Shown in pieces: positions 7,030 through 14,039 of a stretch of DNA of 19,250 nt. A program made the translations under genes and the position numbers. The first letter of the stretch is position 1; the number at the start of each line of letters is the position of its first letter. Origin of the DNA: an uncultured Ellagibacter sp. (lineage in GTDB: Bacteria; Actinomycetota; Coriobacteriia; Coriobacteriales; Eggerthellaceae); the NCBI GenBank assembly GCA_934661105.1, contig CAKUIV010000024.1:1-19250 (forward strand), in the 5' to 3' direction. Below the pieces are notes generated by a model that did not search any database, was not told where the DNA came from, and saw only the letters and a list, made by a program, of their open reading frames with translations.

Positions 7030-8742
7030 ATGAGCGAAGTTGAGGCATCGCCGCTCGATGAAGCGGTTGGCAAGTTCGCCCCGCTTTGGGAAGCCGCCTA
7101 TGACAAGGGATTGAGCCGTAGCTTCACGGCGCCCGGGAAAACGATCAAGGAATGCATCCTTCGCAATTTGAAGGGGCACGAAGACGACGTGTTCATCCGC
7201 TTCGGAGACAAGCGCATCACGCGCGGGCGCGCCGACGAGCTGTCGTGCCGGCTTGCCAACGCGCTCGGCGATGCGGGCGTTGCTCCCGGGGACTGCGTGA
7301 GCATCATCGTATCGAATCGTCCCGAGATCGTGTACTCGTTCACTGCTTGCTACAAGGCCGGGTTCGTGGCGGCGGCCTACAACCAGCGATCGACCGCGTG
7401 CGAGATCTACGCGGCTGTGCAGGGGGCCGAATCGACCGCCATCGTCATCGAGCGCGACCAGCTCGACAAGGTGCTCGGGTTCTACCTCAACGGCGACTTC
7501 GACACGGTGCGCGCGATCGTCGTCATCGACGGCGGGGCGGGATACCGCGCCTCCATGGACGGTGCGGACGAAGCGGCCCTCGCCGGGCGCACGGTCGTCT
7601 CGTTCGAAGATCTTCTTGCGCACGGCAATCCCGACGAGCCGGCGTACGAGGTCGAACCCGACGACTATGCGGTCCAGCTGTTCACCGGCGGCACCACAGG
7701 TAAGAGCAAGGGGCTGCGTCAAACGCAGGGTGCGCTCGCCTTCGAGATCCAGGATATGGGGGAGTGGGCGAAACCCGCTCTTCGCGGCAGACCCGCCGAT
7801 ATCCTCGTTTGCATGCCGATGACCCACGTGATGGGCATCAACTACGGCATCCACTGGCAGCTCATCAACGGCGGCAGCGTCGTCATCACGAACCGCACGA
7901 AAAGCGACGAGATCGTCGCCGACATCGACCGCTACAAGCCCACCATGTGGGCGACGCTTCCGGCGCTTCTGCTTGCGGTGAGCCACGAGGAGGGTATCGC
8001 CGACACCGCCTTCTACGACCTCGATCTCATCATATTCGGGGGATCGTTCATGCCGAAGGAAACGCTCGCCACGTTCAAAGGCGCCACGCGCGCGCCGTTC
8101 GTGAACAGCTACGGCATGTCCGAGAGCTTCGGGTTCGTCTCCTGCAACCCCGTGGGGAGCGTGCGCGAGGAAGGCAAGGCCGACAAGATCGCGTCGATCG
8201 GCGTGCCCATCGCCGAAACCGACATGCTCATCGTCGACTTGAACGACGGCACCGAGCCGATGGAGCCGGGGCATTGCGGCGAGATCGTCTTCCGGGGCCC
8301 TCAGTGCGCCAAGGAATATTGGAACAATCCCGCAGAGACCGCGCATGCCATCCGCAACGGCTGGATTTACAGCGGGGACATCGGCTACATGGATGAAGAC
8401 GGGTATTTCTTCATCGTCGATCGCAAGAAGGACATGATCTCGGTCGGCGGGTTCAATGTGTTCCCGAGCGAGATCGACAACGTGCTGTCGACTCATCCGG
8501 CCGTCAGGGAGGTTTGCACCATCGGCGTGCCCGACGAGAGGTCGGGCGAGCGTGCCAAGGCGTTCGTGAGCCTTAAAGCCGGTTGCGAGTCTTCGGAGGA
8601 GGAACTTCGTGCGTACTGCAAGCATTTCCTCGTCGCCTATAAGGCGCCGAAATACATCGAGTTCATCGACGAGATTCCCAAGACGAAGGCGCACAAGCCC
8701 AATCGAGCGGCGTTGAAGCGGCTGGAGGAGTCGAGGTCCTAA
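7030..8742 (+). CDS. Acyl/aryl-CoA ligase (AMP-forming, CaiC/CarB-like)
   Basis: About 570 residues of the ANL superfamily, which activates a carboxylate with ATP and joins it to CoA. Motifs are in order: phosphate loop LFTGGTTGKSKG (about 217-228), YGMSES (361-366), YSGDIGYMDEDGYF (447-460), DRKKDMISVGGFNVFPSEID (464-483), and near the C-terminus PKTKAHKPNR carrying the catalytic lysine. In that last motif His replaces the usual Gly before Lys. The start at 7030 is preferred because AGGAGG (7014-7019) lies 10 nt before it; the ATG at 7021 is only 1 nt from this site. It belongs to the transferase-MFS-MFS-ligase unit and presumably primes the CoA cycle. Substrate could be carnitine-like, aliphatic or a cinnamate; sequence does not decide. 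Confidence 0.9.
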   Translation: MSEVEASPLDEAVGKFAPLWEAAYDKGLSRSFTAPGKTIKECILRNLKGHEDDVFIRFGDKRITRGRADELSCRLANALGDAGVAPGDCVSIIVSNRPEIVYSFTACYKAGFVAAAYNQRSTACEIYAAVQGAESTAIVIERDQLDKVLGFYLNGDFDTVRAIVVIDGGAGYRASMDGADEAALAGRTVVSFEDLLAHGNPDEPAYEVEPDDYAVQLFTGGTTGKSKGLRQTQGALAFEIQDMGEWAKPALRGRPADILVCMPMTHVMGINYGIHWQLINGGSVVITNRTKSDEIVADIDRYKPTMWATLPALLLAVSHEEGIADTAFYDLDLIIFGGSFMPKETLATFKGATRAPFVNSYGMSESFGFVSCNPVGSVREEGKADKIASIGVPIAETDMLIVDLNDGTEPMEPGHCGEIVFRGPQCAKEYWNNPAETAHAIRNGWIYSGDIGYMDEDGYFFIVDRKKDMISVGGFNVFPSEIDNVLSTHPAVREVCTIGVPDERSGERAKAFVSLKAGCESSEEELRAYCKHFLVAYKAPKYIEFIDEIPKTKAHKPNRAALKRLEESRS

Positions 8743-8783
8743 GTGCGGCGCATCGGCGCTGCGCAATCGCGGAAACACACCCC

Positions 8784-8814
8784 TTGACTCTAAAGGAACT
8801 TTACCAACTAGGAT
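8784..8814 (+). promoter_or_regulatory. MerR-type promoter (19-bp spacer, dyad) for the dehydrogenase-fixAB unit
   Basis: -35 TTGACT (8784-8789), a 19-bp spacer, and -10 TAGGAT (8809-8814), with the dyad CTAAAG-GAA-CTTTAC (8790-8804). The acyl-CoA dehydrogenase starts 78 bp downstream of the -10 box. It is nearly identical to the fixC promoter in its first 12 bases (TTGACTCTAAAG). Confidence 0.78.
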
Positions 8815-8892
8815 CGTTTCACCGGGTTTTCCCAACCGGTTCGGGATCCTAACAGGAAAGAACAAAACCGAGAAACCAGAAGGAGTAGTAAG

Positions 8893-10050
8893 ATGATCGA
8901 TTTCAGCATTACTGACGAGCAAGAGCTCATGCTTGAGAATCTTCGCGAGTTCTGCGCCCGTGAGTGCACTGAAGAGCGCATCCAGAAATGGTACGAGCAG
9001 CGCTACGTCGACGAGGACGTGCGCAAGGCCTACCTCGAAGCCGGCTTCGGTTACATGTTCATCCCCGAGGAATACGGCGGGGTTTCTTCCGACGCCGTCA
9101 CCATGGCGCTCGTCGTGACCGAGCTCATGCGCTGCACGAAGGCGACCATGCCGTTCATGTCCTACAGCCTCTCCATGTTCGACCTGTGCGAGTTCGGCAC
9201 GCCCGAGCTCATCAAGGAAGGCATGGAATACTACGAGAAGACCGGTGAGCAGTGCTTCAGCCTGGCGCTCTCCGAGCCGTGCGCGGGTTCCGACAACCGC
9301 GGCATGCAGTCTGTGGCCCACTGGAACGGCGACGGCACCGTTACCCTGAACGGCACGAAGACGATGGTCTCCCTCGCCGAGACGGCCCCGTACATGCTCA
9401 TCATCGCCAAGGATGAGGATCCCGCCCGCGAGAACAAGTCCATGTCCATGTTCATGATCAAGTCCGACACCCCGGGCCTGTCGCTGTCGCCGCTGCACAA
9501 GATCGGCCAGCAGATCACCAACTTCTCCGAAGTCTACATGGACAACGTCACCGTCCCCGAAACCTGCATGCTCGGTGAGAAGGGCAACGGCTTCCTGCAG
9601 CTCATGAAGAACTTCGAGCTCGAGCGCATCATGCTCGCATCCCACAGCTTGGGTCTTGCGAAGGCAGCGCTTGAGGAAGCGGCCGCCTACGCCGGTCAGC
9701 GCCAGGCGTTCGGTCAGCCCATCGGCAACTTCCAGCTCATCCAGGAAAAGCTCACCGACATGGAGATCAAGGTCCAGAACATGGAGAACCTGCTCCTCAA
9801 GACCGCATGGGAGTTCGACAACGGCATCGACGTCCGCCTCGATTCCGCGCTCGCCAAGCGCTACATCTCGATGAGCGCTACCGAGGTCTGCTCCGAGGCG
9901 CTCCAGATCATGGGCGGCATCGGCTACACCACCGAGTCCTGCGTCGGACGCCTCTGGATCGACGCGCGCGGCAGCCAGTTCGGCGGCGGCACCGACGAGA
10001 TCATGGTGCACATCGCCGGCCGTCAGATCCTCAAAAAGTACGCCCGCTAA
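8893..10050 (+). CDS. Acyl-CoA dehydrogenase/reductase of the CaiA type
   Basis: 385 residues, the normal size for ACADs and for CaiA (380). FAD and substrate motifs are visible: FSLALSEPCAGSDNRGMQ (122-139), AYAGQRQAFGQPIGNFQLIQ (265-284), LQIMGGIGYTTE (337-348). At the position of the MCAD catalytic Glu376 this protein has Gly365 (in QFGGGTDEIM). Glu244 in FELERIML aligns with the alternative helix-G base of isovaleryl-CoA dehydrogenase, and as I recall E. coli CaiA has the same layout. It either reduces an enoyl-CoA (as CaiA and caffeyl-CoA reductase CarC do) or oxidises the saturated thioester, exchanging electrons with the ETF encoded by the next two genes. The ribosome binding site AGAAGGAG is strong. 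It is the first gene of the unit, 43 bp from fixA. Confidence 0.92.
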   Translation: MIDFSITDEQELMLENLREFCARECTEERIQKWYEQRYVDEDVRKAYLEAGFGYMFIPEEYGGVSSDAVTMALVVTELMRCTKATMPFMSYSLSMFDLCEFGTPELIKEGMEYYEKTGEQCFSLALSEPCAGSDNRGMQSVAHWNGDGTVTLNGTKTMVSLAETAPYMLIIAKDEDPARENKSMSMFMIKSDTPGLSLSPLHKIGQQITNFSEVYMDNVTVPETCMLGEKGNGFLQLMKNFELERIMLASHSLGLAKAALEEAAAYAGQRQAFGQPIGNFQLIQEKLTDMEIKVQNMENLLLKTAWEFDNGIDVRLDSALAKRYISMSATEVCSEALQIMGGIGYTTESCVGRLWIDARGSQFGGGTDEIMVHIAGRQILKKYAR

Positions 10051-10092
10051 ACCCGTACGTACCCGCAAAGCCATTCGAGATAGGACGCGCAC

Positions 10093-10848
10093 ATGAACAT
10101 CTACGTAGCCGTCAAGGTGGTTCCCGACGACGCGGACATCAGCGTTGCCGCAGACCGCACCCTTGACTACAAGAAAGCTCGCCCGACGGTGAGCACCTAC
10201 GATCTGAACGCCCTTGAAGCGGGCGCGCAGCTCGCCAAGGAAAACGACGCGAAGGTTGTCGCCATCTCCGCCGGCGACGAGTCGGTGAAGGAGTCCAAGA
10301 ACGCCAAGAACATCCTCGCGCGCGGCATCGACGAGCTCGTCGCCGTGATCGACCCGGCGTTCAAGGACATGAGCACCTACGAAACCGCCCAGGTCTTGGC
10401 CGAGGCCCTGAAAGCCCGCGGCGACGCCGACCTCGTCATCTGCGGCGACGGCTCCGCCGATCTGTACAACCAGCAGGTCGACGTGCAGCTCGCGGCTGCG
10501 CTCGGCATCCCCGTGGTGACGGCGGCTTGCAAGATCGAAATCGACGGCGGCAAGGCGAAGGTCGAGCGTCTGCTCGAAACCGAGAAAGAAACCGTCGAGG
10601 TCGAGCTCCCGGCCGTTGTCTCCGTCATCCCCGATATCGCGCTTCCGCGCGTGTGCGGCATGAAGGATATCCTGTCTGCGGGCAAGAAGCCGGTCACTCC
10701 CGTCGAGGTCGCCCCGGTCGATCCGACCATCGAGGTTCTCGACATCCTCGCTCCCGTTCCGGCAGAGCGCAAGCAGATCGTGTACAAGCTGGCCAACGAT
10801 GGCGATCTCGACAAGTTCGTGGCCGCACTCGCTGAAGCGACGAAGTAG
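10093..10848 (+). CDS. fixA: FixA, electron-transfer flavoprotein beta subunit
   Basis: 251 residues, typical of FixA/EtfB. The N-terminus MNIYVAVKVVPDDADISV and the nucleotide-binding loop CGDGSADLYNQQVD (117-130) match the FixA branch. The tail (about 225-251) contains the arm that contacts EtfA. It forms a soluble heterodimer with FixB, carrying FAD and, in bifurcating types, a second FAD at the nucleotide site of the beta subunit. It lies 5 bp before fixB and 43 bp after the acyl-CoA dehydrogenase, so the three are co-transcribed. The FixA-type loop rather than a mitochondrial-type EtfB supports possible electron bifurcation from NADH, but this cannot be proven from sequence alone. Confidence 0.93.
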   Translation: MNIYVAVKVVPDDADISVAADRTLDYKKARPTVSTYDLNALEAGAQLAKENDAKVVAISAGDESVKESKNAKNILARGIDELVAVIDPAFKDMSTYETAQVLAEALKARGDADLVICGDGSADLYNQQVDVQLAAALGIPVVTAACKIEIDGGKAKVERLLETEKETVEVELPAVVSVIPDIALPRVCGMKDILSAGKKPVTPVEVAPVDPTIEVLDILAPVPAERKQIVYKLANDGDLDKFVAALAEATK

Positions 10849-10853
10849 GTGGG

Positions 10854-11744
10854 ATGATGAAGGTATTCGTTATTGCAGAAACTGAAAAAGGCGCGCGCGA
10901 GCTCGCTGCGGGCGCTCGCCAGCTCGGCGATTCGGTGGCGCTCGTCGCCGTCGGCACCGACGCGGTTGCCGGCGTGGCCGATGTCGCCTATCACGTCGCG
11001 GTCCCCGAAGGGGCCATGGCAGAAGATGCCGCCGGCGCCATCGTGGGGCTTATCGAGGCCGAAGGCGCTGCCGTCGTCCTTGTCGAGCCGACTCGCCGCA
11101 TGAAGGTCGTGGCGGGCCGCATCGCCGCCGCCTTCAAGACGTCCGCCGTCACCGATGTGAACGCCTTCGATGGCGATGTTGCCGCGAACCTCTACTTCGG
11201 CGGCTTGGCCACCACGCGCCAGACGGTGAAGGGCGACGTGAAGGTGTACATCACCGGCGCCGCTCCCTTCGGCGAGGCCGAAGCGACCGGCACCGATGCG
11301 GTTGAGGAACTCGCCTTCGAGCCGAGCGCGAAAGCCAAGGTCGTGGCGGTCGACGCCTTGCCTCCGAAATCGGTCGATCTCACCGCGTGCAAGAACATCG
11401 TCGCGGCAGGCCGCGGCTTCAACGAGGAAGGCAAGCTCGATTGGGCCCGCGAGATCGCAAAGCTTATCGGCGGCGAGATGGGTTGCACCCGTCCCCTCAC
11501 CGAGGCCGAGAACTGGCTGCCGCGCGAAGTCTACATCGGCGTTTCGGGCCTTATGCTCTCGCCTGATGTGTACGTCGGTTTGGGCGTTTCCGGCCAGATG
11601 CAGCATATGGTGGGCGTGAACACGGCCAAGACCATCTTCGCCGTGAACAAGGACGAGAACGCGCCGATCTTCGCGCAGGCCGACTACGGTTTGGTCGCGG
11701 ACATCGATGCTGCTCTTCCGCAGATCATCGAGAAGCTGAAATAG
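10854..11744 (+). CDS. fixB: FixB, electron-transfer flavoprotein alpha subunit
   Basis: 296 residues, the usual FixB/EtfA length. The C-terminal FAD domain shows GVSGQMQHMVG (about 243-253) followed by NTAKTIFAVNKDENAPIFAQADYG-type sequence (254-278), the classic EtfA signature. It has no N-terminal two-cluster ferredoxin domain, unlike CarE of Acetobacterium woodii, so electrons must enter or leave by FixCX, the dehydrogenase or NAD(H). Start at 10854, with AGGTGGG upstream; a second in-frame ATG follows at once. It is the last gene of the dehydrogenase-fixA-fixB unit. Confidence 0.93.
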   Translation: MMKVFVIAETEKGARELAAGARQLGDSVALVAVGTDAVAGVADVAYHVAVPEGAMAEDAAGAIVGLIEAEGAAVVLVEPTRRMKVVAGRIAAAFKTSAVTDVNAFDGDVAANLYFGGLATTRQTVKGDVKVYITGAAPFGEAEATGTDAVEELAFEPSAKAKVVAVDALPPKSVDLTACKNIVAAGRGFNEEGKLDWAREIAKLIGGEMGCTRPLTEAENWLPREVYIGVSGLMLSPDVYVGLGVSGQMQHMVGVNTAKTIFAVNKDENAPIFAQADYGLVADIDAALPQIIEKLK

Positions 11745-11767
11745 CTTCGACGCTGATACAATTCAAA

Positions 11768-11798
11768 GGGCGTCTTCCGCGGAATAGGGAAGGCGCCC
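11768..11798 (+). terminator. Terminator-like hairpin after fixB
   Basis: GGGCGTCTTCC (11768-11778) and GGAAGGCGCCC (11788-11798) form an 11-bp stem with one G-U pair and a 9-nt loop. A short TTTTAAT stretch follows about 9 nt later, so termination may be moderate. It lies 23 bp after fixB and separates that unit from the regulator gene. Confidence 0.6.
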
Positions 11799-11881
11799 GC
11801 TCTGCGTTTTAATCTAATCTAAGAATAATTCGGGGGAGTTGTTCTTGGATTGCTGCAGGTTCGTGCGAAAGGGGAATTCGT

Positions 11882-12721
11882 ATGGCACGCAAGAGGTACA
11901 AGATCGGCAAGATATCCGAGTTGATGGGCATGACGTCCGAGGCGCTTCGCTACTACGAGCGCGAGGGGATCGTCGAACCGGAGAAAGACCCAGTGTCGGG
12001 GTACCGCATGTACACCGCATGGGATCTGCATATCCTTATCCGGATTCGAATGTTCCGCAGGTACGGCCTTACCCTCGAGGAATCGGCGTATGCGCTTCGC
12101 AATTGCGACGCGGACTGCATCGATCAGATTCTCGAGGAGAAGGCTCACGACCTTGAGGAGAAGATCCGCGAGGAGGAGCGCCTGCTTGCGCGCCTGAAGA
12201 AGGACCGGTATTCGCTCAAAGAGGCCCAGAAGAACATCGGGAAGTTCAAAGTCGAGATCAATCCCGCCATGCGTTTTCTCGACACGCAGAGAAGCTACAG
12301 CATCATCGACGAGAAGACCGAGTTGTACAGCAAGTGGATCGATAAGGTTCCTTATGTGTCGTCTGGCGGCATTTTCGAGTTCACTGCGGCTGAAGGAGAG
12401 CTGCGCTACGGTCTCATGATCGATGAGGACCAGGTAAAAAGCCTGGGGGGGGGGTTCACTGAAGGCGCTGTCGCCATTCCCCCGCAGAAATGCCTCGTCA
12501 CGTTCTTCGAGTCGGGCAGCGAGAAGGAGCTTGGCCCCCAGATGTTCCTTCCTGCCATAGAGTTTCTGCACGAACACGGCCTTGAAATGACCGGAGACCC
12601 ATTCGCGAAGGTGCGCATGATGTACGCCGGCGAGAACGAGTACTACAGCCTTTACCAGGGATGGGTTCCCTTCGACGGCGACTTCTGCCTGTGCGATCCG
12701 GTGTCTATCGAAGGAGACTGA
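11882..12721 (+). CDS. MerR-family transcriptional activator with BmrR/GyrI-like effector domain
   Basis: 279 residues, the size of BmrR-type regulators (about 278). The winged helix-turn-helix covers residues 6-72 (YKIGKISELMGMTSEALRYY, then GYRMYTAWDLHILIRI and FRRYGLTLEES). A charged dimerisation coiled coil spans about 83-118. The C-terminal part (about 125-275), with FDTQ/YSIID-like start and YSLYQGWVPFDG-like end, resembles the GyrI-like ligand domain that binds organic effectors. MerR proteins untwist promoters with 19-20 bp spacers; four such promoters with a shared dyad lie in this window, making this the obvious regulator. Cys75 and Cys79 sit between the DNA domain and the coiled coil. 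A run of ten G bases (12445-12454) encodes part of Leu188-Gly191. The start has AAAGGGG 7 nt upstream. It is translationally coupled to the next small gene. Confidence 0.88.
   Translation: MARKRYKIGKISELMGMTSEALRYYEREGIVEPEKDPVSGYRMYTAWDLHILIRIRMFRRYGLTLEESAYALRNCDADCIDQILEEKAHDLEEKIREEERLLARLKKDRYSLKEAQKNIGKFKVEINPAMRFLDTQRSYSIIDEKTELYSKWIDKVPYVSSGGIFEFTAAEGELRYGLMIDEDQVKSLGGGFTEGAVAIPPQKCLVTFFESGSEKELGPQMFLPAIEFLHEHGLEMTGDPFAKVRMMYAGENEYYSLYQGWVPFDGDFCLCDPVSIEGD
12445..12454 (+). repeat. Ten-base poly-G tract inside the MerR gene
   Basis: Ten consecutive G bases at codons 188-191 keep the frame open as written. Adding one G gives a TGA stop three codons after the run; losing one G gives a TAG stop about 30 codons later. 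Either change would keep the DNA-binding and dimerisation parts but remove the effector domain. Runs of this length are prone to slipped-strand change and also to sequencing error. Confidence 0.9.
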
Positions 12722-12722
12722 T

Positions 12723-12956
12723 ATGACCGAACGCGGTTGCGGCGCTTTGGCTGAGGGGGAGAAACTCGAAGGCAAAAGCGAGATGCGGAAAGCTCGCGAA
12801 ATCTACGAGCGGACCCAAGCGGTGCGCGACGCCCGAAAGCGTTTGTGCAAGGTATGCACAAAGTGCAACCGCTGCTCGTTCATGAAGAATCGCGCGCGAA
12901 AACCGCACGCTGCCCCCGGCAGCGTGCACGTGCTCGAGAAAAGCCGAGAGGTTTAA
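12723..12956 (+). CDS. Small Cys-rich protein coupled to the MerR gene
   Basis: 77 residues, not recognised as a named family. The start codon is 1 nt after the MerR stop and has AAGGAGA upstream, so translation is coupled to the regulator. The first 40 residues are highly charged and probably helical (KSEMRKAREIYERTQAVRDARKR). Next comes a dense cluster LCKVCTKCNRC (Cys42, Cys45, Cys48, Cys51) with regular C-x2-C spacing that could bind zinc or an Fe-S centre, then a basic tail. It may assist the regulator or be a small metal/redox protein. The function is unknown. The coding end contains a 10-bp perfect hairpin (12905-12914 with 12918-12927). Confidence 0.7.
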   Translation: MTERGCGALAEGEKLEGKSEMRKAREIYERTQAVRDARKRLCKVCTKCNRCSFMKNRARKPHAAPGSVHVLEKSREV

Positions 12957-13075
12957 GCGCGCCCTTTTGTGTTTGTCGATTTGCCCAATGCCGGCTGAAA
13001 AGCATTGGCCTTCTGTTCGGCTGTTGCTTGTCATGGGGCGAGCATAATGGGCGAAGGGCGAAACGAGGGGGTCCC

Positions 13076-13978
13076 ATGGTTTCCTACACGTTGCCGGGAA
13101 TGACGGAGTTTCCCGAGCTGAATCTACTGTTCTTGTCGTTCTATCGCGATGCGCGCGATATCTTTTTCGATGACGTTGCGATCGAGAGCGTCTACGGCGG
13201 GTTTCCCGGAAGCGCGCTTTGCGGCGGTCGCAATAACGTCGGCGAGCCGTTTCGGGCTGCCGACATCGAAAAATGCTTTGCGCGGTATCGCGATTTGGGC
13301 GCTGCTTGCAACGTCACGTTCACCAACCAGGTCGCGACCGCCGACGCGATCGAGGGCGATGCGTACGGTGCGCTCATATTGGATGCGCTCGATGCGCAGT
13401 CGCGATCGTCTGAGGCATGTCCCTCGAACGGCGTGATCCTGTTCACGAAGGCGATGAGCGACTTCGTTCGGGATCGATACCCCAATCTTCGCCGCATATC
13501 GTCGACTACCAAGCAGCTGCAATCGATCGAGGCAACCAACAAGGAGATCGATGGGTTCGATCGCGTGGTTCTCAACTACAACTTCACGCACGACGAGCAG
13601 GCGATATCGGCTATCGAGCATCCAGAAAAGCTCGAGGTCATGGCCAACGAGTACTGCACGTTAGGCTGTCCGTACCGCGCTGAGCATTATCGCGCGACGA
13701 GCGAGAGCCAGATCGAAGGCGTCCCTTGCACCTTCGCGTGCCGGCACAAGCCGGCTCCCCAAGCATGGGGCTTCCTGAACGGCCTAATCGAGGGCGACGT
13801 GTTCCTTCGCAACGAGCAGATCCGTCACTATGCGAACGATTTGGGTGTGGGAAGCTTTAAGATCGTCGGGCGGGGGCTTTCCCGTTACGACGTGATCGAC
13901 TCGTATCTCTATTACCTGGTGAAACCGGAGCACTGGTACGAAGTCCGCGATTACCTTATCCACAGGAGTTACCTGTGA
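13076..13978 (+). CDS. Uncharacterised protein, U32-like TIM-barrel with four-cysteine site
   Basis: 300 residues from the ATG at 13076, chosen because GAGGGGG lies just upstream; the frame is open further 5' but that stretch has low-complexity shadow-type sequence. The pattern of a substrate-entry strand (NVTFTN, 79-84), SSTTKQLQ (142-149), VVLNYNFTHD (164-173), then NEYCTLGCPYRAEHY (191-205) and PCTFACRH (217-224) resembles the U32 family (UbiU/UbiV, TrhP/RlhA-like). There, four cysteines bind a [4Fe-4S] cluster; candidates here are Cys194, Cys198, Cys218 and Cys222. FKIVGRGLS (261-269) also recalls U32 proteins. Substrate and role are unknown; the family link is from memory and moderate. 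It sits between the regulator pair and the molybdoenzyme unit. A perfect hairpin overlaps its stop codon. Confidence 0.7.
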   Translation: MVSYTLPGMTEFPELNLLFLSFYRDARDIFFDDVAIESVYGGFPGSALCGGRNNVGEPFRAADIEKCFARYRDLGAACNVTFTNQVATADAIEGDAYGALILDALDAQSRSSEACPSNGVILFTKAMSDFVRDRYPNLRRISSTTKQLQSIEATNKEIDGFDRVVLNYNFTHDEQAISAIEHPEKLEVMANEYCTLGCPYRAEHYRATSESQIEGVPCTFACRHKPAPQAWGFLNGLIEGDVFLRNEQIRHYANDLGVGSFKIVGRGLSRYDVIDSYLYYLVKPEHWYEVRDYLIHRSYL

Positions 13979-14021
13979 AGCACGTCGGCCGCCTCGTTCT
14001 TGAGCGGCCGACGTGCTTCAC
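13975..14021 (+). terminator. 18-bp perfect hairpin overlapping the stop codon of the U32-like gene
   Basis: The arms at 13975-13992 and 14004-14021 are perfectly complementary over 18 bp (GTGAAGCACGTCGGCCGC and its reverse complement) with an 11-nt loop. The left arm includes the stop codon (13976-13978). No T-run follows, so it may be a poor intrinsic terminator, an mRNA-end stabiliser, or a bidirectional barrier between transcription units. Confidence 0.6.
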
Positions 14022-14039
14022 GGCCGTTGAGCGCTGACG

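Noticed and set aside
2855..8742. Bile-acid inducible (bai) operon, suggested by CoA ligase, class III CoA transferase and MFS
   Set aside because: No BaiE dehydratase, BaiCD/BaiH flavin oxidoreductase or steroid dehydrogenase is present.
7000..10092. A very long minus-strand open frame (over 1000 codons) opposite the ligase and dehydrogenase
   Set aside because: It is the antisense shadow of two clear plus-strand genes in high-GC DNA; it spans their intergenic gap and has Arg/His/Val-rich composition with no recognisable domain.
2855..11744. Carnitine (cai) operon
   Set aside because: Transferase, ligase, dehydrogenase and Fix proteins fit, but the hydratase CaiD, CaiE and the BCCT carrier CaiT are missing and the carriers are MFS type, so the carnitine label is not supported.
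12842..12862. TTTGTGCA-N5-TGCACAAA, resembling the 20-bp palindrome at 14141-14160
   Set aside because: It lies within the Cys-rich coding sequence and is explained by Cys and Lys codons of the C-x2-C repeat; the half-site spacing also differs (5 versus 2).
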